Both the position numbers and the translations under genes were made by a program. The notes beneath the pieces are model-generated. The model was not told the origin of the DNA. It was given only the letters and a program-made list of their open reading frames with translations, and ran no database searches. Shown here piece by piece: positions 41,156 to 49,811 of a stretch of DNA of 64,000 bases. Position 1 is the stretch's first letter. The number at the start of each line of letters is the position of its first letter. The stretch spans positions 43,269 to 107,268 of the forward strand of contig JAGBEX010000023.1 of NCBI GenBank assembly GCA_017936765.1, given 5' to 3'. Source of the DNA: Clostridia bacterium. GTDB lineage: Bacteria; Bacillota; Clostridia; Christensenellales; Aristaeellaceae.

Positions 41156-42811
41156 TTAGAATTCGACCGTCACCTTTGTGCCTTCCTGCGGCTTGCTTTC
41201 CAGCTTCACCTGCGCCTGATGCACCTCCGCCACGTGCTTGACGATGGCCAGGCCCAGGCCGGTGCCGCCTGTTTGACGGGAGTGGCTCTTGTCCACGCGG
41301 TAGAAGCGCTCAAACACATGGGCCTGATGCTCCTGGGGGATACCGATGCCGGTGTCCTGCACCGTGCAGCGGATGTGTCCCTCCTGCTGGGACAGCCGAA
41401 CCGTTACGCTGCCGCCTGCGGGGGTGTACTTGATGGCGTTGTCGATCAGGTTGTGGAACAGCTCCCGCAGCAGCACCGGGTAGCCTTCCACCGTGGCGTT
41501 GTGTCCTTCCACCTGCAGGTCAATGCCTTTTTCTTGGGCAATGGGCCAGAAAAATTCCACCAGCCCCTCCAGCAGGGGCAACAGGGCAACATGCTCTTTC
41601 GCGCCCAGGCCCTGCTTTTCGTCCAGCTGGGATAATTCCAGAATGTCGTTCACCAGCGCCACCAGCCGTTTGGCCTCTGCGCGGATCTTCCCGGCGAAGG
41701 CAGGCACATCCTCGGTTTTCGCGATGCCGCTCTCGATGATCTCCGCATAGCCGGAGATGGAGGTGAGCGGGGTTTTCAGCTCGTGGGACACATTGGCGGT
41801 GAACTCCCGGCGGCTGGCTTCGGCGGCGTAGCGGGCGGAGATGTCCAGCGCCAGCAGCACCACGCCGCGCACCTTGTTCTCTCGCAGAACGGGGCTGGCG
41901 AAGAGGCGGTAGGTTCGGCTGTCGCGGGGCAGCACCACGTCGCCGGAGTCGCCCTTTTGCGCGGCCTTGACGATCTCCAGCAGGTCGGCGTCCCGGCAGA
42001 TGGTCAGCAGGTCGGCATCCGGCGCGACCGCGCCCTTCACGCCGAAGATGGTCTGTGCGCTGTGGTTGATGGAGACGATGCGGCTCTCCTTGTCCAGCAG
42101 GATCAGGCCTTCCCGCATATTGGCCATGATGGCGTTCAGGTCAGCGTGGGCGCGGGCAAGGTCGTGCATCTGCTGGCGGATCTGGCCGTGCTGCCTGTCC
42201 ATGCGGGTCAGCAGCGGTGCCAGCTCGTCGTACACGTCATTTTCCAGGGGTTCGTCCAGGTTCAGGTCATTGATGGGCTGCACGATCTGCCGGGAGGCAT
42301 ACCGGGCGATCAGCAGCGACAGGGCAGCCACCATCAGCAGCATGATGATGATCTGCGGGGCGACGCTCAGGAACACGCCCAGCGCGGAGGAGCGGGTGCT
42401 GGCGATGCGCAGCACATTGCCGTCAGCCGTGCGGCGGGCGTAATAGATGGTCACCTCGGACAGCGTGTCGGAGTAGCGGGTGCTTTCGCCGATGCCCTTT
42501 GCCAGGGCGGCAAGCACCTCCGGACGCTGGGCGTGGCTGTCCATGCGGGCCTCGTCGGCGTCGCTGTCATAGAGTACAGCGCCTTCGGGGGCAATGAGGG
42601 TCACGCGGTTGTCGGGTGCGAACTCGTTGAAGTAGGTGCGGTCATCCGGCAGCATATCCAGCGCCCGGACGATGTACTCTGCCTCCGTTCGCATCTCGGC
42701 GGAAATGCGGCCCTCGTATACGTTGTACAGCGTTCCCACCAGCAGCGCGGAGGACAAAAGCAGTGCCAGCACCGCCGTCAGCAGGATGTTGCGGAAGATG
42801 CGCCGCGTCAT
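41156..42811 (-). CDS. phoR: Phosphate-sensing histidine kinase PhoR
   Basis: A 551-aa membrane kinase. Helices lie at about 7-29 and 147-169, enclosing an extracellular region of about 115 residues. A HAMP-like stretch (LLIARYASRQIVQPINDL) and a PAS domain (about 225-330) follow, then the HisKA box VSHELKTPLTS with His343 and the HATPase motifs NLIDNAIKYT, DTGIGIP and GTGLGLAIVKH. It phosphorylates PhoB when phosphate is low. Its ATG overlaps the phoB stop by four bases. It is last in the pst operon, next to phoB and phoU, which supports the phosphate role over other PhoR-like kinases. Confidence 0.94.
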   Translation of the reverse strand: MTRRIFRNILLTAVLALLLSSALLVGTLYNVYEGRISAEMRTEAEYIVRALDMLPDDRTYFNEFAPDNRVTLIAPEGAVLYDSDADEARMDSHAQRPEVLAALAKGIGESTRYSDTLSEVTIYYARRTADGNVLRIASTRSSALGVFLSVAPQIIIMLLMVAALSLLIARYASRQIVQPINDLNLDEPLENDVYDELAPLLTRMDRQHGQIRQQMHDLARAHADLNAIMANMREGLILLDKESRIVSINHSAQTIFGVKGAVAPDADLLTICRDADLLEIVKAAQKGDSGDVVLPRDSRTYRLFASPVLRENKVRGVVLLALDISARYAAEASRREFTANVSHELKTPLTSISGYAEIIESGIAKTEDVPAFAGKIRAEAKRLVALVNDILELSQLDEKQGLGAKEHVALLPLLEGLVEFFWPIAQEKGIDLQVEGHNATVEGYPVLLRELFHNLIDNAIKYTPAGGSVTVRLSQQEGHIRCTVQDTGIGIPQEHQAHVFERFYRVDKSHSRQTGGTGLGLAIVKHVAEVHQAQVKLESKPQEGTKVTVEF

Positions 42812-43485
42812 GCTTCGCCACCCCCGAACCGATATCCCACGCCGCGCACGGTTTCAATCATGTGGCCACAGCGGCCCATCTTGGTGCGCAGCGTCTGCAC
42901 ATGCACGTCCACGGTGCGGGTGCCGCCGTCGTAGGCCATGTCCCAGATGCGTGCCAGCAGCTGCTCCCGGGTGAAAGCCGCGCCGCTGTTCTCCATCAGC
43001 AGGAGCAGCAGGTCGTATTCCTTCAGGGTCAGGAGCATTTCCGTGCCGTCCACAAAGGCCTTGTGGGCGCGGCGATCAATGGTCAGGCCGCCGCATTTGA
43101 GGGTGTCTGCATCGACCTTGGCCCCCGTGCGGCGCAGCCGGGCGCGGATGCGTGCCACCAGTTCCGCCATGCCGAAGGGCTTGGTTATGTAATCGTCGGC
43201 GCCATAGTCCAGGCCCTGCACCTTGTCCATCTCGGTACCCTTGGCGGTGAGCATGATGACCGGGGTCTCCGCCGTGCGGTGGTTCTCCCGCAGGAAGCGC
43301 AGCAGGGACAGGCCATCTTCACCCGGTAACATAATGTCGAGAAGAACAAGGTCAGGCGTAGCCTCTGCCACCGCAGCACGGAAAGCAGCCCCATCCGCAA
43401 AGCCGCGACAGGGCAGGCTCATCTGCGTGAGGGTGTAGACCACCAGCTCCCGGATGTTGTCGTCGTCTTCAACGTAGTAGATCAT
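42808..43485 (-). CDS. phoB: Phosphate response regulator PhoB
   Basis: A 225-aa OmpR/PhoB-family regulator. The receiver has an acidic pocket (YYVEDDDN) and phospho-acceptor Asp in LVLLDIMLPGEDG, plus Thr (MLTAKG) and Lys (ITKPFG). The C-terminal winged helix (about 130-225) contains LTLKEYDLLLLLMENSG and TVDVHVQTLRTKMG. When phosphorylated it should bind the 11-bp-period repeats at 47480-47556 and activate pst and the Na/Pi gene. Overlaps of four bases with both phoU and phoR show tight coupling. Confidence 0.95.
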   Translation of the reverse strand: MIYYVEDDDNIRELVVYTLTQMSLPCRGFADGAAFRAAVAEATPDLVLLDIMLPGEDGLSLLRFLRENHRTAETPVIMLTAKGTEMDKVQGLDYGADDYITKPFGMAELVARIRARLRRTGAKVDADTLKCGGLTIDRRAHKAFVDGTEMLLTLKEYDLLLLLMENSGAAFTREQLLARIWDMAYDGGTRTVDVHVQTLRTKMGRCGHMIETVRGVGYRFGGGEA

Positions 43486-44138
43486 GTGAGGAATACTCCT
43501 TTATGCTTGCCAGTGAGGGCGTACTCAACCCACTCAGCGATGTTCTGCGCGTGGTCGCCGATGCGCTCGTAGTACTTGGCGATCATCATCAGGTCGATGG
43601 CCTGGGAACCGGCAGCGGCGTCATGACGGATGAGGGCGATCAGCTCGTCCTTCACGGTCACAAACAGCGCGTCGATGGCGTCGTCCATGCGCATGACCTC
43701 CTGCGCCAGCACCACATCCTTGCGGACGTAGGCGTCCAGCGCGCTACTCACCATGCGGATGGCGTTCTCGGCCATCTGGGGCAGGTGGGTCAGCTCCTTG
43801 ATGTAGGGTTCCTTGGACAGGTAGATCACCAGCTCGGCAATGTCGCTGGCCTGGTCGCCGATGCGCTCCATGTCCGTTATCATTTTAAGGGCAGAGGAGA
43901 TCAAACGCAAGTCCCTTGCCACAGGTTGCTGCTGTAAAAGCAGCTTCAGGCACAGGGATTCAATGTCCCGCTCCGCCTGATCCACCTCTTTATCGGCGGC
44001 GATGGCGTGCAGGGCGGCCTCCACGTCCTGCTTCACCAGCGCATCGGTAGCGCTGCGGATGGCACGCTCGATCAGCGCGCCCATTTCCAGCAGCTCATGG
44101 TTGAGCGTGTGAAGCTGCTCGTCAAAACGGTTTCTCAT
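43482..44138 (-). CDS. phoU: PhoU phosphate signalling regulator
   Basis: A 218-aa all-helical protein with two three-helix PhoU repeats (each with an E-R-I-G-D-x-A/H pattern: DMERIGDQASDIAELV and YYERIGDHAQNIAEWVEY). It connects transporter state to PhoR, keeping the Pho response off when phosphate is plentiful. It overlaps pstB by one base and phoB by four, the expected position between transporter and two-component genes. Confidence 0.96.
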   Translation of the reverse strand: MRNRFDEQLHTLNHELLEMGALIERAIRSATDALVKQDVEAALHAIAADKEVDQAERDIESLCLKLLLQQQPVARDLRLISSALKMITDMERIGDQASDIAELVIYLSKEPYIKELTHLPQMAENAIRMVSSALDAYVRKDVVLAQEVMRMDDAIDALFVTVKDELIALIRHDAAAGSQAIDLMMIAKYYERIGDHAQNIAEWVEYALTGKHKGVFLT

Positions 44139-44884
44139 CAGCCGAACCTCCCTGTGATGTAGTCTTCCGTGCGCTTGTCCTGGGGCATGGAGAAGATCTT
44201 CGCGGTCTCGTCGTATTCCACCACCTCGCCCAGCAGGAAGAAGGCTGTCCTGTCGGAGATGCGGGCGGCCTGCTGCATATTGTGGGTCACCATCACGATG
44301 GTGTAATCCTGTTTCAGTTGCAGCGCCAGGTCTTCGATCTTGCTGGTGGAGATGGGGTCAAGGGCGGAGGTGGGTTCGTCCATCAGCAGTACCTCCGGCT
44401 CCACCGCCAGCGCACGGGCGATGCACAGCCGCTGCTGCTGACCGCCGGAAAGCCCCAGGGCGTCCTTCTTCAGCCTGTCCTTCAGTTCGTCCCAGATGGC
44501 GGCGTTGCGCAGGCTGCGCTCAATGATGTCGTCCAGCTTGGCCTTGCTGCGAATGCCGTGGGTGCGGGGGCCGAAGGCGATGTTGTCGTAGATGCTCATG
44601 GGGAAGGGGTTGGGCTTCTGGAACACCATGCCCACCCGCTTGCGCAGAAGGGCGGTATCCATATCCTTGTACACATCCACCCCGTCCAGCAGCACCTGTC
44701 CGGTGATCTTGCAGCCCTCCACCAAGTCGTTCATGCGGTTGAGGGTCTTGAGCAGGGTCGATTTTCCGCAGCCGCTGGGGCCGATGAAGGCGGTGGTCTC
44801 CTTCTCCCGGATGGCCAGGTTCACGCCCTTCAGGGCATGAAAGCTGCCATAATGCAAATCCAAATTGTTGATCTCTATTTTCAT
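44138..44884 (-). CDS. pstB: Phosphate ABC transporter ATPase PstB
   Basis: A 248-aa ABC ATPase. Walker [10 protein letters not shown], the PstB-specific [15 protein letters not shown] segment, signature [15 protein letters not shown], Walker [12 protein letters not shown], and switch His in [13 protein letters not shown]. The length matches PstB (about 250). It overlaps pstA by four bases and phoU by one. Confidence 0.97.
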   Translation of the reverse strand: MKIEINNLDLHYGSFHALKGVNLAIREKETTAFIGPSGCGKSTLLKTLNRMNDLVEGCKITGQVLLDGVDVYKDMDTALLRKRVGMVFQKPNPFPMSIYDNIAFGPRTHGIRSKAKLDDIIERSLRNAAIWDELKDRLKKDALGLSGGQQQRLCIARALAVEPEVLLMDEPTSALDPISTSKIEDLALQLKQDYTIVMVTHNMQQAARISDRTAFFLLGEVVEYDETAKIFSMPQDKRTEDYITGRFG

Positions 44885-45705
44885 GTGTGTTTTCCTCCAA
44901 CTCGTTTGGCGATCAGCGCGGACAGGCTGTTGATGAGCAGCACCATCACCAGCAGCACCACCGCCGTGGCATAACTCTGGTCGATGTACAGACCCTCGGT
45001 GGAGATGGTGTACATATGCACCGCCAGCGTGCGGGTGGAACTCAGCAGACTATCCGGCACCTCGGGCACCGTGCCTGCGGTGTAGATCAGCGCCGCCGTT
45101 TCGCCCACGATGCGCCCGATGGCGAGGATCACGCCGGAAAGAATGCCTGGCACCGCACTGGGCAGCACCACCTTAAAGGTGGTACGCAGCCGCCCTGCAC
45201 CCAGGCCGAAGCTGCCTTCACGGTAGCTGTCCGGCACAGCGAGGAGAGCTTCCTGGGTGGTGCGCATAATCGTAGGCAGCACCATGATGGATAGCGTCAG
45301 CGCACCGGAAAGCATGGATAGCTTCATATTCAGCGCAACCACAAAAAACAGCGTACCGAACAGGCCGTAAATGATGGAGGGAATGCCCGAGAGCGTCTCC
45401 GCCGTCATGCGGACGAGCCTCACCAGCCTGCTGCCGCGGGGCGCGTATTCCGTGAGCCAGATGGCCGCGCCGATGCCCAGCGGCACGCAGACCAGCAGGG
45501 AGAGTAGGGTCATCAGCAGCGTGTTGATGATGGAGGGCATCATGGACACGTTGGTGGAGTTGTACTCCCAGGCGAACAGCTCCGGCGACAGGTGGGGAAT
45601 GCCCTTGATGAGGATATACCCCACGATCAGCACCAGTACGCCCACGGAGAAGGCCGCGCCTGCGTACACGGCAGCGCGATAGAGCTTGGCTTGCAGCTTA
45701 GCCAT
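44881..45705 (-). CDS. pstA: Phosphate ABC transporter permease PstA
   Basis: A 274-aa permease with six membrane helices (first at about 11-33: [20 protein letters not shown]). Features typical of PstA are [27 protein letters not shown] and the EAA-type loop [28 protein letters not shown]. Its ATG overlaps the pstC stop by one base. Confidence 0.96.
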   Translation of the reverse strand: MAKLQAKLYRAAVYAGAAFSVGVLVLIVGYILIKGIPHLSPELFAWEYNSTNVSMMPSIINTLLMTLLSLLVCVPLGIGAAIWLTEYAPRGSRLVRLVRMTAETLSGIPSIIYGLFGTLFFVVALNMKLSMLSGALTLSIMVLPTIMRTTQEALLAVPDSYREGSFGLGAGRLRTTFKVVLPSAVPGILSGVILAIGRIVGETAALIYTAGTVPEVPDSLLSSTRTLAVHMYTISTEGLYIDQSYATAVVLLVMVLLINSLSALIAKRVGGKHT

Positions 45706-46568
45706 CAGCTCGACCTCCTTTTCAGGATGCTGGTCAGCACATTGATCAGCAGGATGAACACGAACAGCACCACCGCCGTGGCAATCAGCGCCTCCCGATG
45801 CAGGTCGGTGGCGTAGCCCATTTCGATGACGATATTGCTGGTCAGGGTGCGCACGCCCTTCAGCAGTCCCTTGGGCATGGAGGTGCGGTTGCCCGCCACC
45901 ATCATCACGGCGGTAGCTTCGCCAATGGCGCGGCCGATGCCGAGGATGATACCCGCCATCACGCCGGACTTCGCCGCAGGGAGAATCACATGGAACACGC
46001 TGCGCTCATGAGTGGCGCCCAGCGCCAGCGCACCCTCATAATAGGCGGCGGGGACGGCGTTCAACGCGGATTCCGCCACGGTGATGATGGTGGGCAGGAT
46101 CATCATGCCCAGCAGCACGCTGGCCGTGAGCAACGAGGAGCCCGTGCCGCCGAAGACCTCGCGCACCAGCGGCACCAGCACCACCAGCCCGAAAAAACCG
46201 TACACCACCGAGGGAATGCCCGCCAGCAGCTGCACCGCCGGGCGCAGGAGCTTGGCTATCCGCTTCGAGGCAAAACGGGACAGGAACAGCGCCGTCATCA
46301 GCCCAGCAGGAACGCCGACAACCAGCGCGTCCGCGGTCACATACACTGAGCCGAGGATGAAGGGCAGAATGCCGAAAACCTCCTGGCCGGGCTTCCACTT
46401 TTCGCCGGACAGGAACTCCCATGCGCCGATCTTCGCCATGCCGGGGATACCGTTGGCGAACAGGAACACGCAGATCAGCGCCACCGCCAGAATCGAAACG
46501 AGGGCTGTGAAGGTGAACGCCACTTTTGCAGCGCCCTCCTTCACAACCTGCATATTGACCTTACTCAT
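45705..46568 (-). CDS. pstC: Phosphate ABC transporter permease PstC
   Basis: A 287-aa permease, partner of PstA. It has an N-terminal helix (AFTFTALVSILAVALICVFLFANG), then GMAKIGAWEFLSGEKW, AGIPSVVYGFFGL and the coupling loop YYEGALALGATHERSVFHVILPAAKSGVM. The start lies inside the end of pstS (8-base overlap), so binding protein and channel are translated together. Confidence 0.96.
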   Translation of the reverse strand: MSKVNMQVVKEGAAKVAFTFTALVSILAVALICVFLFANGIPGMAKIGAWEFLSGEKWKPGQEVFGILPFILGSVYVTADALVVGVPAGLMTALFLSRFASKRIAKLLRPAVQLLAGIPSVVYGFFGLVVLVPLVREVFGGTGSSLLTASVLLGMMILPTIITVAESALNAVPAAYYEGALALGATHERSVFHVILPAAKSGVMAGIILGIGRAIGEATAVMMVAGNRTSMPKGLLKGVRTLTSNIVIEMGYATDLHREALIATAVVLFVFILLINVLTSILKRRSS

Positions 46569-47409
46569 TGACCTCGCTCCAGTCGGTGATCTCGCCCATG
46601 TAGATGTCCCGCACCTGCCCGGTGGTTAGGCCGTCCACAGGATTATCCAGGCTCACGATCACCGCGATGCCGTCCATGGCGATGGTCAGGCCGGTGAGGC
46701 CCTTCTCGATCTCGGAATCCTTCAGCGCACGGGAAGCCATGCCGATGTCGCACACGCCGTCGATGGTGGAGGTCATGCCGGAGGAGGAGTCGCTCTGCTG
46801 AAGTTCAATTTCCACGTTGGGGTTGATGGCCTCGTAGGCCTCGGCGAGCTTCTCCATCACGGGGGTCACGGAGGAGGAACCGGCGACAACGATCTTCCCG
46901 GAGACCTTGCCGCCCTCAAAGGCGGGAGCATCCTCCACCACGGCGATGTAGCCGTTGGCCTCGATGACCGCCTGGCCTTCGGCGCTCATGATGAAGGCGA
47001 TGAAGTCCGCCGCCGCATCACTCACCTCTGCCTTGGTAGCGATGTTGAAGGGACGCGCCACCTTGTAGCTGCCGTTCTTGATGTTCTCCACGGAGGCAGC
47101 CGCGTCATCGATGGTCAGCGCCTTCACGGTGTCGTTCATGGAACCCAGGCTGATGTAGCCGATGGCGCAGTCGTTGCCGGCCACGCTGGTCATCATAACG
47201 GAGGTGGAGTTGGTGATGTCGCAGTCGTCGGTGGTGTAGTCGATCTTCTTGCCCTCGGCGTTCTTCTGCTCGATGCCGAACAGCTCGATGAACGCGCCGC
47301 GGGTGCCGGAGCCGTCCTCGCGGGAGATGACGTTGATCTCGTCAGCCATAGCGCAGGCGGTGGTCAGCAGCAGGGTCAGGGTCAGCAGAACAGAGATAAT
47401 CTTCTTCAT
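46561..47409 (-). CDS. pstS: Phosphate-binding protein PstS, circularly permuted
   Basis: A 282-aa periplasmic-type binding protein with a signal peptide (MKKIISVLLTLTLLLTTACA). The halves are in reverse order compared with ordinary PstS. The mature chain begins with what is normally the second half (INVISREDGSGTRGAFIELF...ITNSTSVMMTSVAG...GYISLGS...RPFNIAT, residues 25-160). Only then comes the usual N-terminal half (KIVVAGSSSVTPVMEKLAEA...QQSDSSSGMTSTIDG...DIGMASR...DIYMGEITDWSEV, residues 171-280). Phosphate-contact motifs (GSSSVTP, SDSSSGM, REDGSGT) are all present, so it should be functional. Cys19 could be a lipobox cysteine (TTAC), though the -3 residue is poor. It is the first gene of the pst-pho operon. 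Confidence 0.93.
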   Translation of the reverse strand: MKKIISVLLTLTLLLTTACAMADEINVISREDGSGTRGAFIELFGIEQKNAEGKKIDYTTDDCDITNSTSVMMTSVAGNDCAIGYISLGSMNDTVKALTIDDAAASVENIKNGSYKVARPFNIATKAEVSDAAADFIAFIMSAEGQAVIEANGYIAVVEDAPAFEGGKVSGKIVVAGSSSVTPVMEKLAEAYEAINPNVEIELQQSDSSSGMTSTIDGVCDIGMASRALKDSEIEKGLTGLTIAMDGIAVIVSLDNPVDGLTTGQVRDIYMGEITDWSEVNE

Positions 47410-47442
47410 GATTATTACCTTCCTTTCGTTTGGTACGTCTGC

Positions 47443-47496
47443 ATCATACCGCAGCCGTATTTGAGACGAATACCGGGAAGGTAAAAATCGAGTAAA
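47443..47496 (-). promoter_or_regulatory. pstS promoter with Pho-box-like repeats
   Basis: On the minus strand TTTACT (47491-47496) and TTTACC (47480-47485) lie exactly 11 bases apart. They end 31 bases upstream of the -10 TATGAT (47443-47448); the -35 is poor, as expected for an activator-dependent promoter. This pattern of TT-ACA hexamers at 11-base steps is that of PhoP/PhoB sites. Confidence 0.7.
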
Positions 47497-47528
47497 ATGT
47501 TCTACGGATTCTCCCGTCCTCCTGCGGC

Positions 47529-47594
47529 TTTACATACATTTTACACAAGCTTTGCATGGCTCTGCTGGTCTTGACAAAACCCTGCAATTATAAT
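47529..47594 (+). promoter_or_regulatory. Pho-box-like triplet and promoter of Na/Pi copy 2
   Basis: TTTACA (47529-47534), TTTACA (47540-47545) and TTTGCA (47551-47556) form three direct repeats at 11-base steps. They end 32 bases upstream of a perfect TATAAT (47589-47594). A TTGACA at 47571 is too close (12 bases) to serve as its -35, again suggesting activator dependence. Confidence 0.75.
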
Positions 47595-47639
47595 GTTTGC
47601 TGTCGAAATATGAAAGGTTTCCGTAAAGGAGAGGCAACG

Positions 47640-49406
47640 ATGACGGCTTACATTTTCAAGATCATTTCCCTGCTGGGTGGCCTGGCGTTGTTCCTGTTTG
47701 GCATGGATATCATGGGCAAGGCGCTGGAGCGCCAGGTAGGCGGCAAGCTGCAAACGATCCTGGCCAAAATGAGCAGCAAGGTCTGGAAGGGTTTCCTGCT
47801 GGGCATGGCCGTAACGGCGGTGATCCAGTCTTCCTCCGCTACCACGGTGATGGTGGTGGGCTTCGTCAACTCCGGCATCATGACGCTGCAACAGGCCGTG
47901 GGTGTCATTATGGGTTCCAACGTGGGTACCACGGTAACGGCGTGGATCCTGTCCCTGTCCGGCCTGGAGGGTGACAGCTTCCTCATCCAGCTGTTCAAGC
48001 CCTCTACCCTGGCGCCGCTGATCGCCGTGTTCGGTATCTTCCTTTATATGGGCAAGTCCGAAAAGAAAAAGGGCATCGGCACCATCATGCTGGGCTTCAT
48101 GGCCCTGATGACCGGCATGGATCTGATGAGCAAATCCATGTCCTTCCTGAAAACCGAGGCATGGTTCGCCGACCTGATGATCTCCTTCACCAACCCGCTG
48201 GTGGGCATCCTCTTCGGCGCGGTGCTGACGGCCATCATCCAGTCCTCCTCGGCCTCCGTGGGTATCCTGCAGGGCTTGTGCGTGACGGGCGCTGTGACCT
48301 ACGGCGCGGCCATCCCCATCATTCTGGGTCAAAACATTGGTACCTGCGTCACCGCCATGATGGGCGCCATCGGCGCGAACCGCAATGCCCGCCGCACGGC
48401 CATTGTGCATCTGCTGTTCAACGTGGTGGGCGTGGCGCTGTTCGTGGTGGTGTTCTACGGCCTGGGGATGTTCATTGACTGGGCGTTCCTGAACCAGCCT
48501 GTCAGCGCCTGGAACATTTCCGTGATCCACACCGGCTTCAACTTGGCCGCCACGGCGGTGCTGCTGCCCATGAACAAGCTGCTGGTCAAGATGGCCTATG
48601 TGGTGATCCCCCGCGAGGAAACGCCCCAGAAGCAGGAGCTGCTGGACGAGCGTCTGCTGGCCACCCCTGCCGTCGCTGTGCAGCGCACCCAGGAGATCGC
48701 TGCCGTGATGGCTGCCGACGCTGCCAAGGCCATGCGCATCGCCATTGGCCTGACGCGGAAGTTCGATGCTGCCGCCATGGAAGAGGTGGTCGAGCTGGAA
48801 GACCGCACCGATCGCTACGAGGACGCGCTGGGTACCTACCTGGTGCAGCTGTCCGCAATGAACCTGTCGGTGGCGGATAACCGCATCCTCAACACCCTTC
48901 TGTATACCATCTCCGACATCGAACGCATGGGCGACCACGCCCTGGCCGTTGCCAAGGCCGCGCTGGAGATCGAGGAGAAGAAGATCAACTTCTCCCGGCA
49001 GACTAAAGCTGAGCTGGCGGTGCTGGAGCAGGCTGTGGTGGATATCGTCAACCGCACGGTTGCCGCTTACACCAGCTTTGACATGGAGCAGGCCATCCAG
49101 ATTGAGCCCCAGGAGCAGGTGGTGGACGCCCTCGTCCGCGAGGTGAAGTCCCGCCATGTGCGCCGCCTGCGGGACGGCCTGTGCATGGTGGAATACGGCT
49201 TCGTGCTGGAGGACCTGCTGACCGCCTGCGAGCGCACCGCTGACCATTGCTCCAACGTGGCCGTGGAAATGCTGCAGGTCTCCGAGGGCAAGCTGGAAGC
49301 CCACGAGTACCTGAACGCCCTCAAGGCTGGCGAGCTGCACGAGAGCGCTGCCTTCGCGGAGCAGTTTGCGAAGTACAAGGCGCAGTACGCGTTCCCGGAG
49401 GAATAA
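47640..49406 (+). CDS. Na+/phosphate cotransporter with C-terminal PhoU-like domain (copy 2)
   Basis: A 588-aa paralogue of the protein at 37068, with the same architecture: QSS motifs (TAVIQSSSATTVM, TAIIQSSSASVG), SNVGTTVTAW and QNIGTCVTAM, then a PhoU-like cytoplasmic domain (about 340-560: ISDIERMGDHALAVAKAA). It faces away from pstS across a 230-base control region carrying Pho-box-like repeats in both directions, so it is very likely part of the Pho regulon. ATG 47640 follows GGAGAGG. The strain therefore has at least three phosphate transport systems. Confidence 0.94.
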   Translation: MTAYIFKIISLLGGLALFLFGMDIMGKALERQVGGKLQTILAKMSSKVWKGFLLGMAVTAVIQSSSATTVMVVGFVNSGIMTLQQAVGVIMGSNVGTTVTAWILSLSGLEGDSFLIQLFKPSTLAPLIAVFGIFLYMGKSEKKKGIGTIMLGFMALMTGMDLMSKSMSFLKTEAWFADLMISFTNPLVGILFGAVLTAIIQSSSASVGILQGLCVTGAVTYGAAIPIILGQNIGTCVTAMMGAIGANRNARRTAIVHLLFNVVGVALFVVVFYGLGMFIDWAFLNQPVSAWNISVIHTGFNLAATAVLLPMNKLLVKMAYVVIPREETPQKQELLDERLLATPAVAVQRTQEIAAVMAADAAKAMRIAIGLTRKFDAAAMEEVVELEDRTDRYEDALGTYLVQLSAMNLSVADNRILNTLLYTISDIERMGDHALAVAKAALEIEEKKINFSRQTKAELAVLEQAVVDIVNRTVAAYTSFDMEQAIQIEPQEQVVDALVREVKSRHVRRLRDGLCMVEYGFVLEDLLTACERTADHCSNVAVEMLQVSEGKLEAHEYLNALKAGELHESAAFAEQFAKYKAQYAFPEE

Positions 49407-49420
49407 ACATCAGCATATGC

Positions 49421-49456
49421 AAAAAACCAGGGCTGCAAGGCGCAATCCTGGTTTTG
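49421..49456 (+). terminator. Terminator of Na/Pi copy 2
   Basis: A 9-bp stem (AAAACCAGG at 49423-49431 with 49447-49455) flanked by As and Ts, 15 bases past the stop. Confidence 0.85.
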
Positions 49457-49481
49457 TATATGGATGGGATGTATATGAATG

Positions 49482-49529
49482 AAAAAAGAAATCCGAACCC
49501 GTTCCAACCGGAATCAGGTTCGGATTTCT
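49482..49529 (-). terminator. Terminator of the tRNA-Ala gene (works both ways)
   Basis: A 13-bp perfect stem (AGAAATCCGAACC at 49487-49499 with 49517-49529), followed on the minus strand by TTTTTTC and on the plus strand by TTTTG. It lies 10 bases past the tRNA 3' end. Confidence 0.9.
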
Positions 49530-49538
49530 TTTGTGAAG

Positions 49539-49611
49539 TGGAGCATAGCGGATTCGAACCGCTGACCCCAACACTGCCAGTGTTGTGCGCTACCAGCTGC
49601 GCTAATGCCCC
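49539..49611 (-). tRNA. tRNA-Ala (anticodon GGC)
   Basis: A 73-base cloverleaf. The acceptor stem GGGGCAT/ATGCTCC contains the G3-U70 pair that identifies alanine tRNA. D arm GCGC...GCGC, anticodon stem CAACA/TGTTG with loop CTGGCAG (anticodon GGC, reads GCC/GCU), T arm AGCGG-TTCGAAT-CCGCT, discriminator A. The 3' CCA is not encoded and must be added. Confidence 0.96.
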
Positions 49612-49624
49612 ACGAACAAGTGAT

Positions 49625-49653
49625 AGTATAGCATAGGCCGGGGGATTTGTAAA
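49625..49653 (-). promoter_or_regulatory. tRNA-Ala promoter
   Basis: On the minus strand TTTACA (49648-49653), a 17-base spacer and TATACT (49625-49630), 13 bases upstream of the tRNA. Confidence 0.82.
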
Positions 49654-49811
49654 GGGGGAATTTTTGATTTTCTGCTTCATTTGCTCCGTTTCGACAGCAT
49701 TCGACAAAAATACTTCTTTTGGCCACTTCAATACTTTGAGAATGGTGATATAATATGGAAAAAAGCTGTTTTGCAACGGAAACGAGAAATGAAGGAAAAG
49801 AGGAGATGTCC

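Noticed and set aside
47571..47576. TTGACA as the -35 of the Na/Pi copy 2 promoter
   Set aside because: It is only 12 bases from the TATAAT, too short for a sigma-A promoter; an activator-dependent promoter is more likely.
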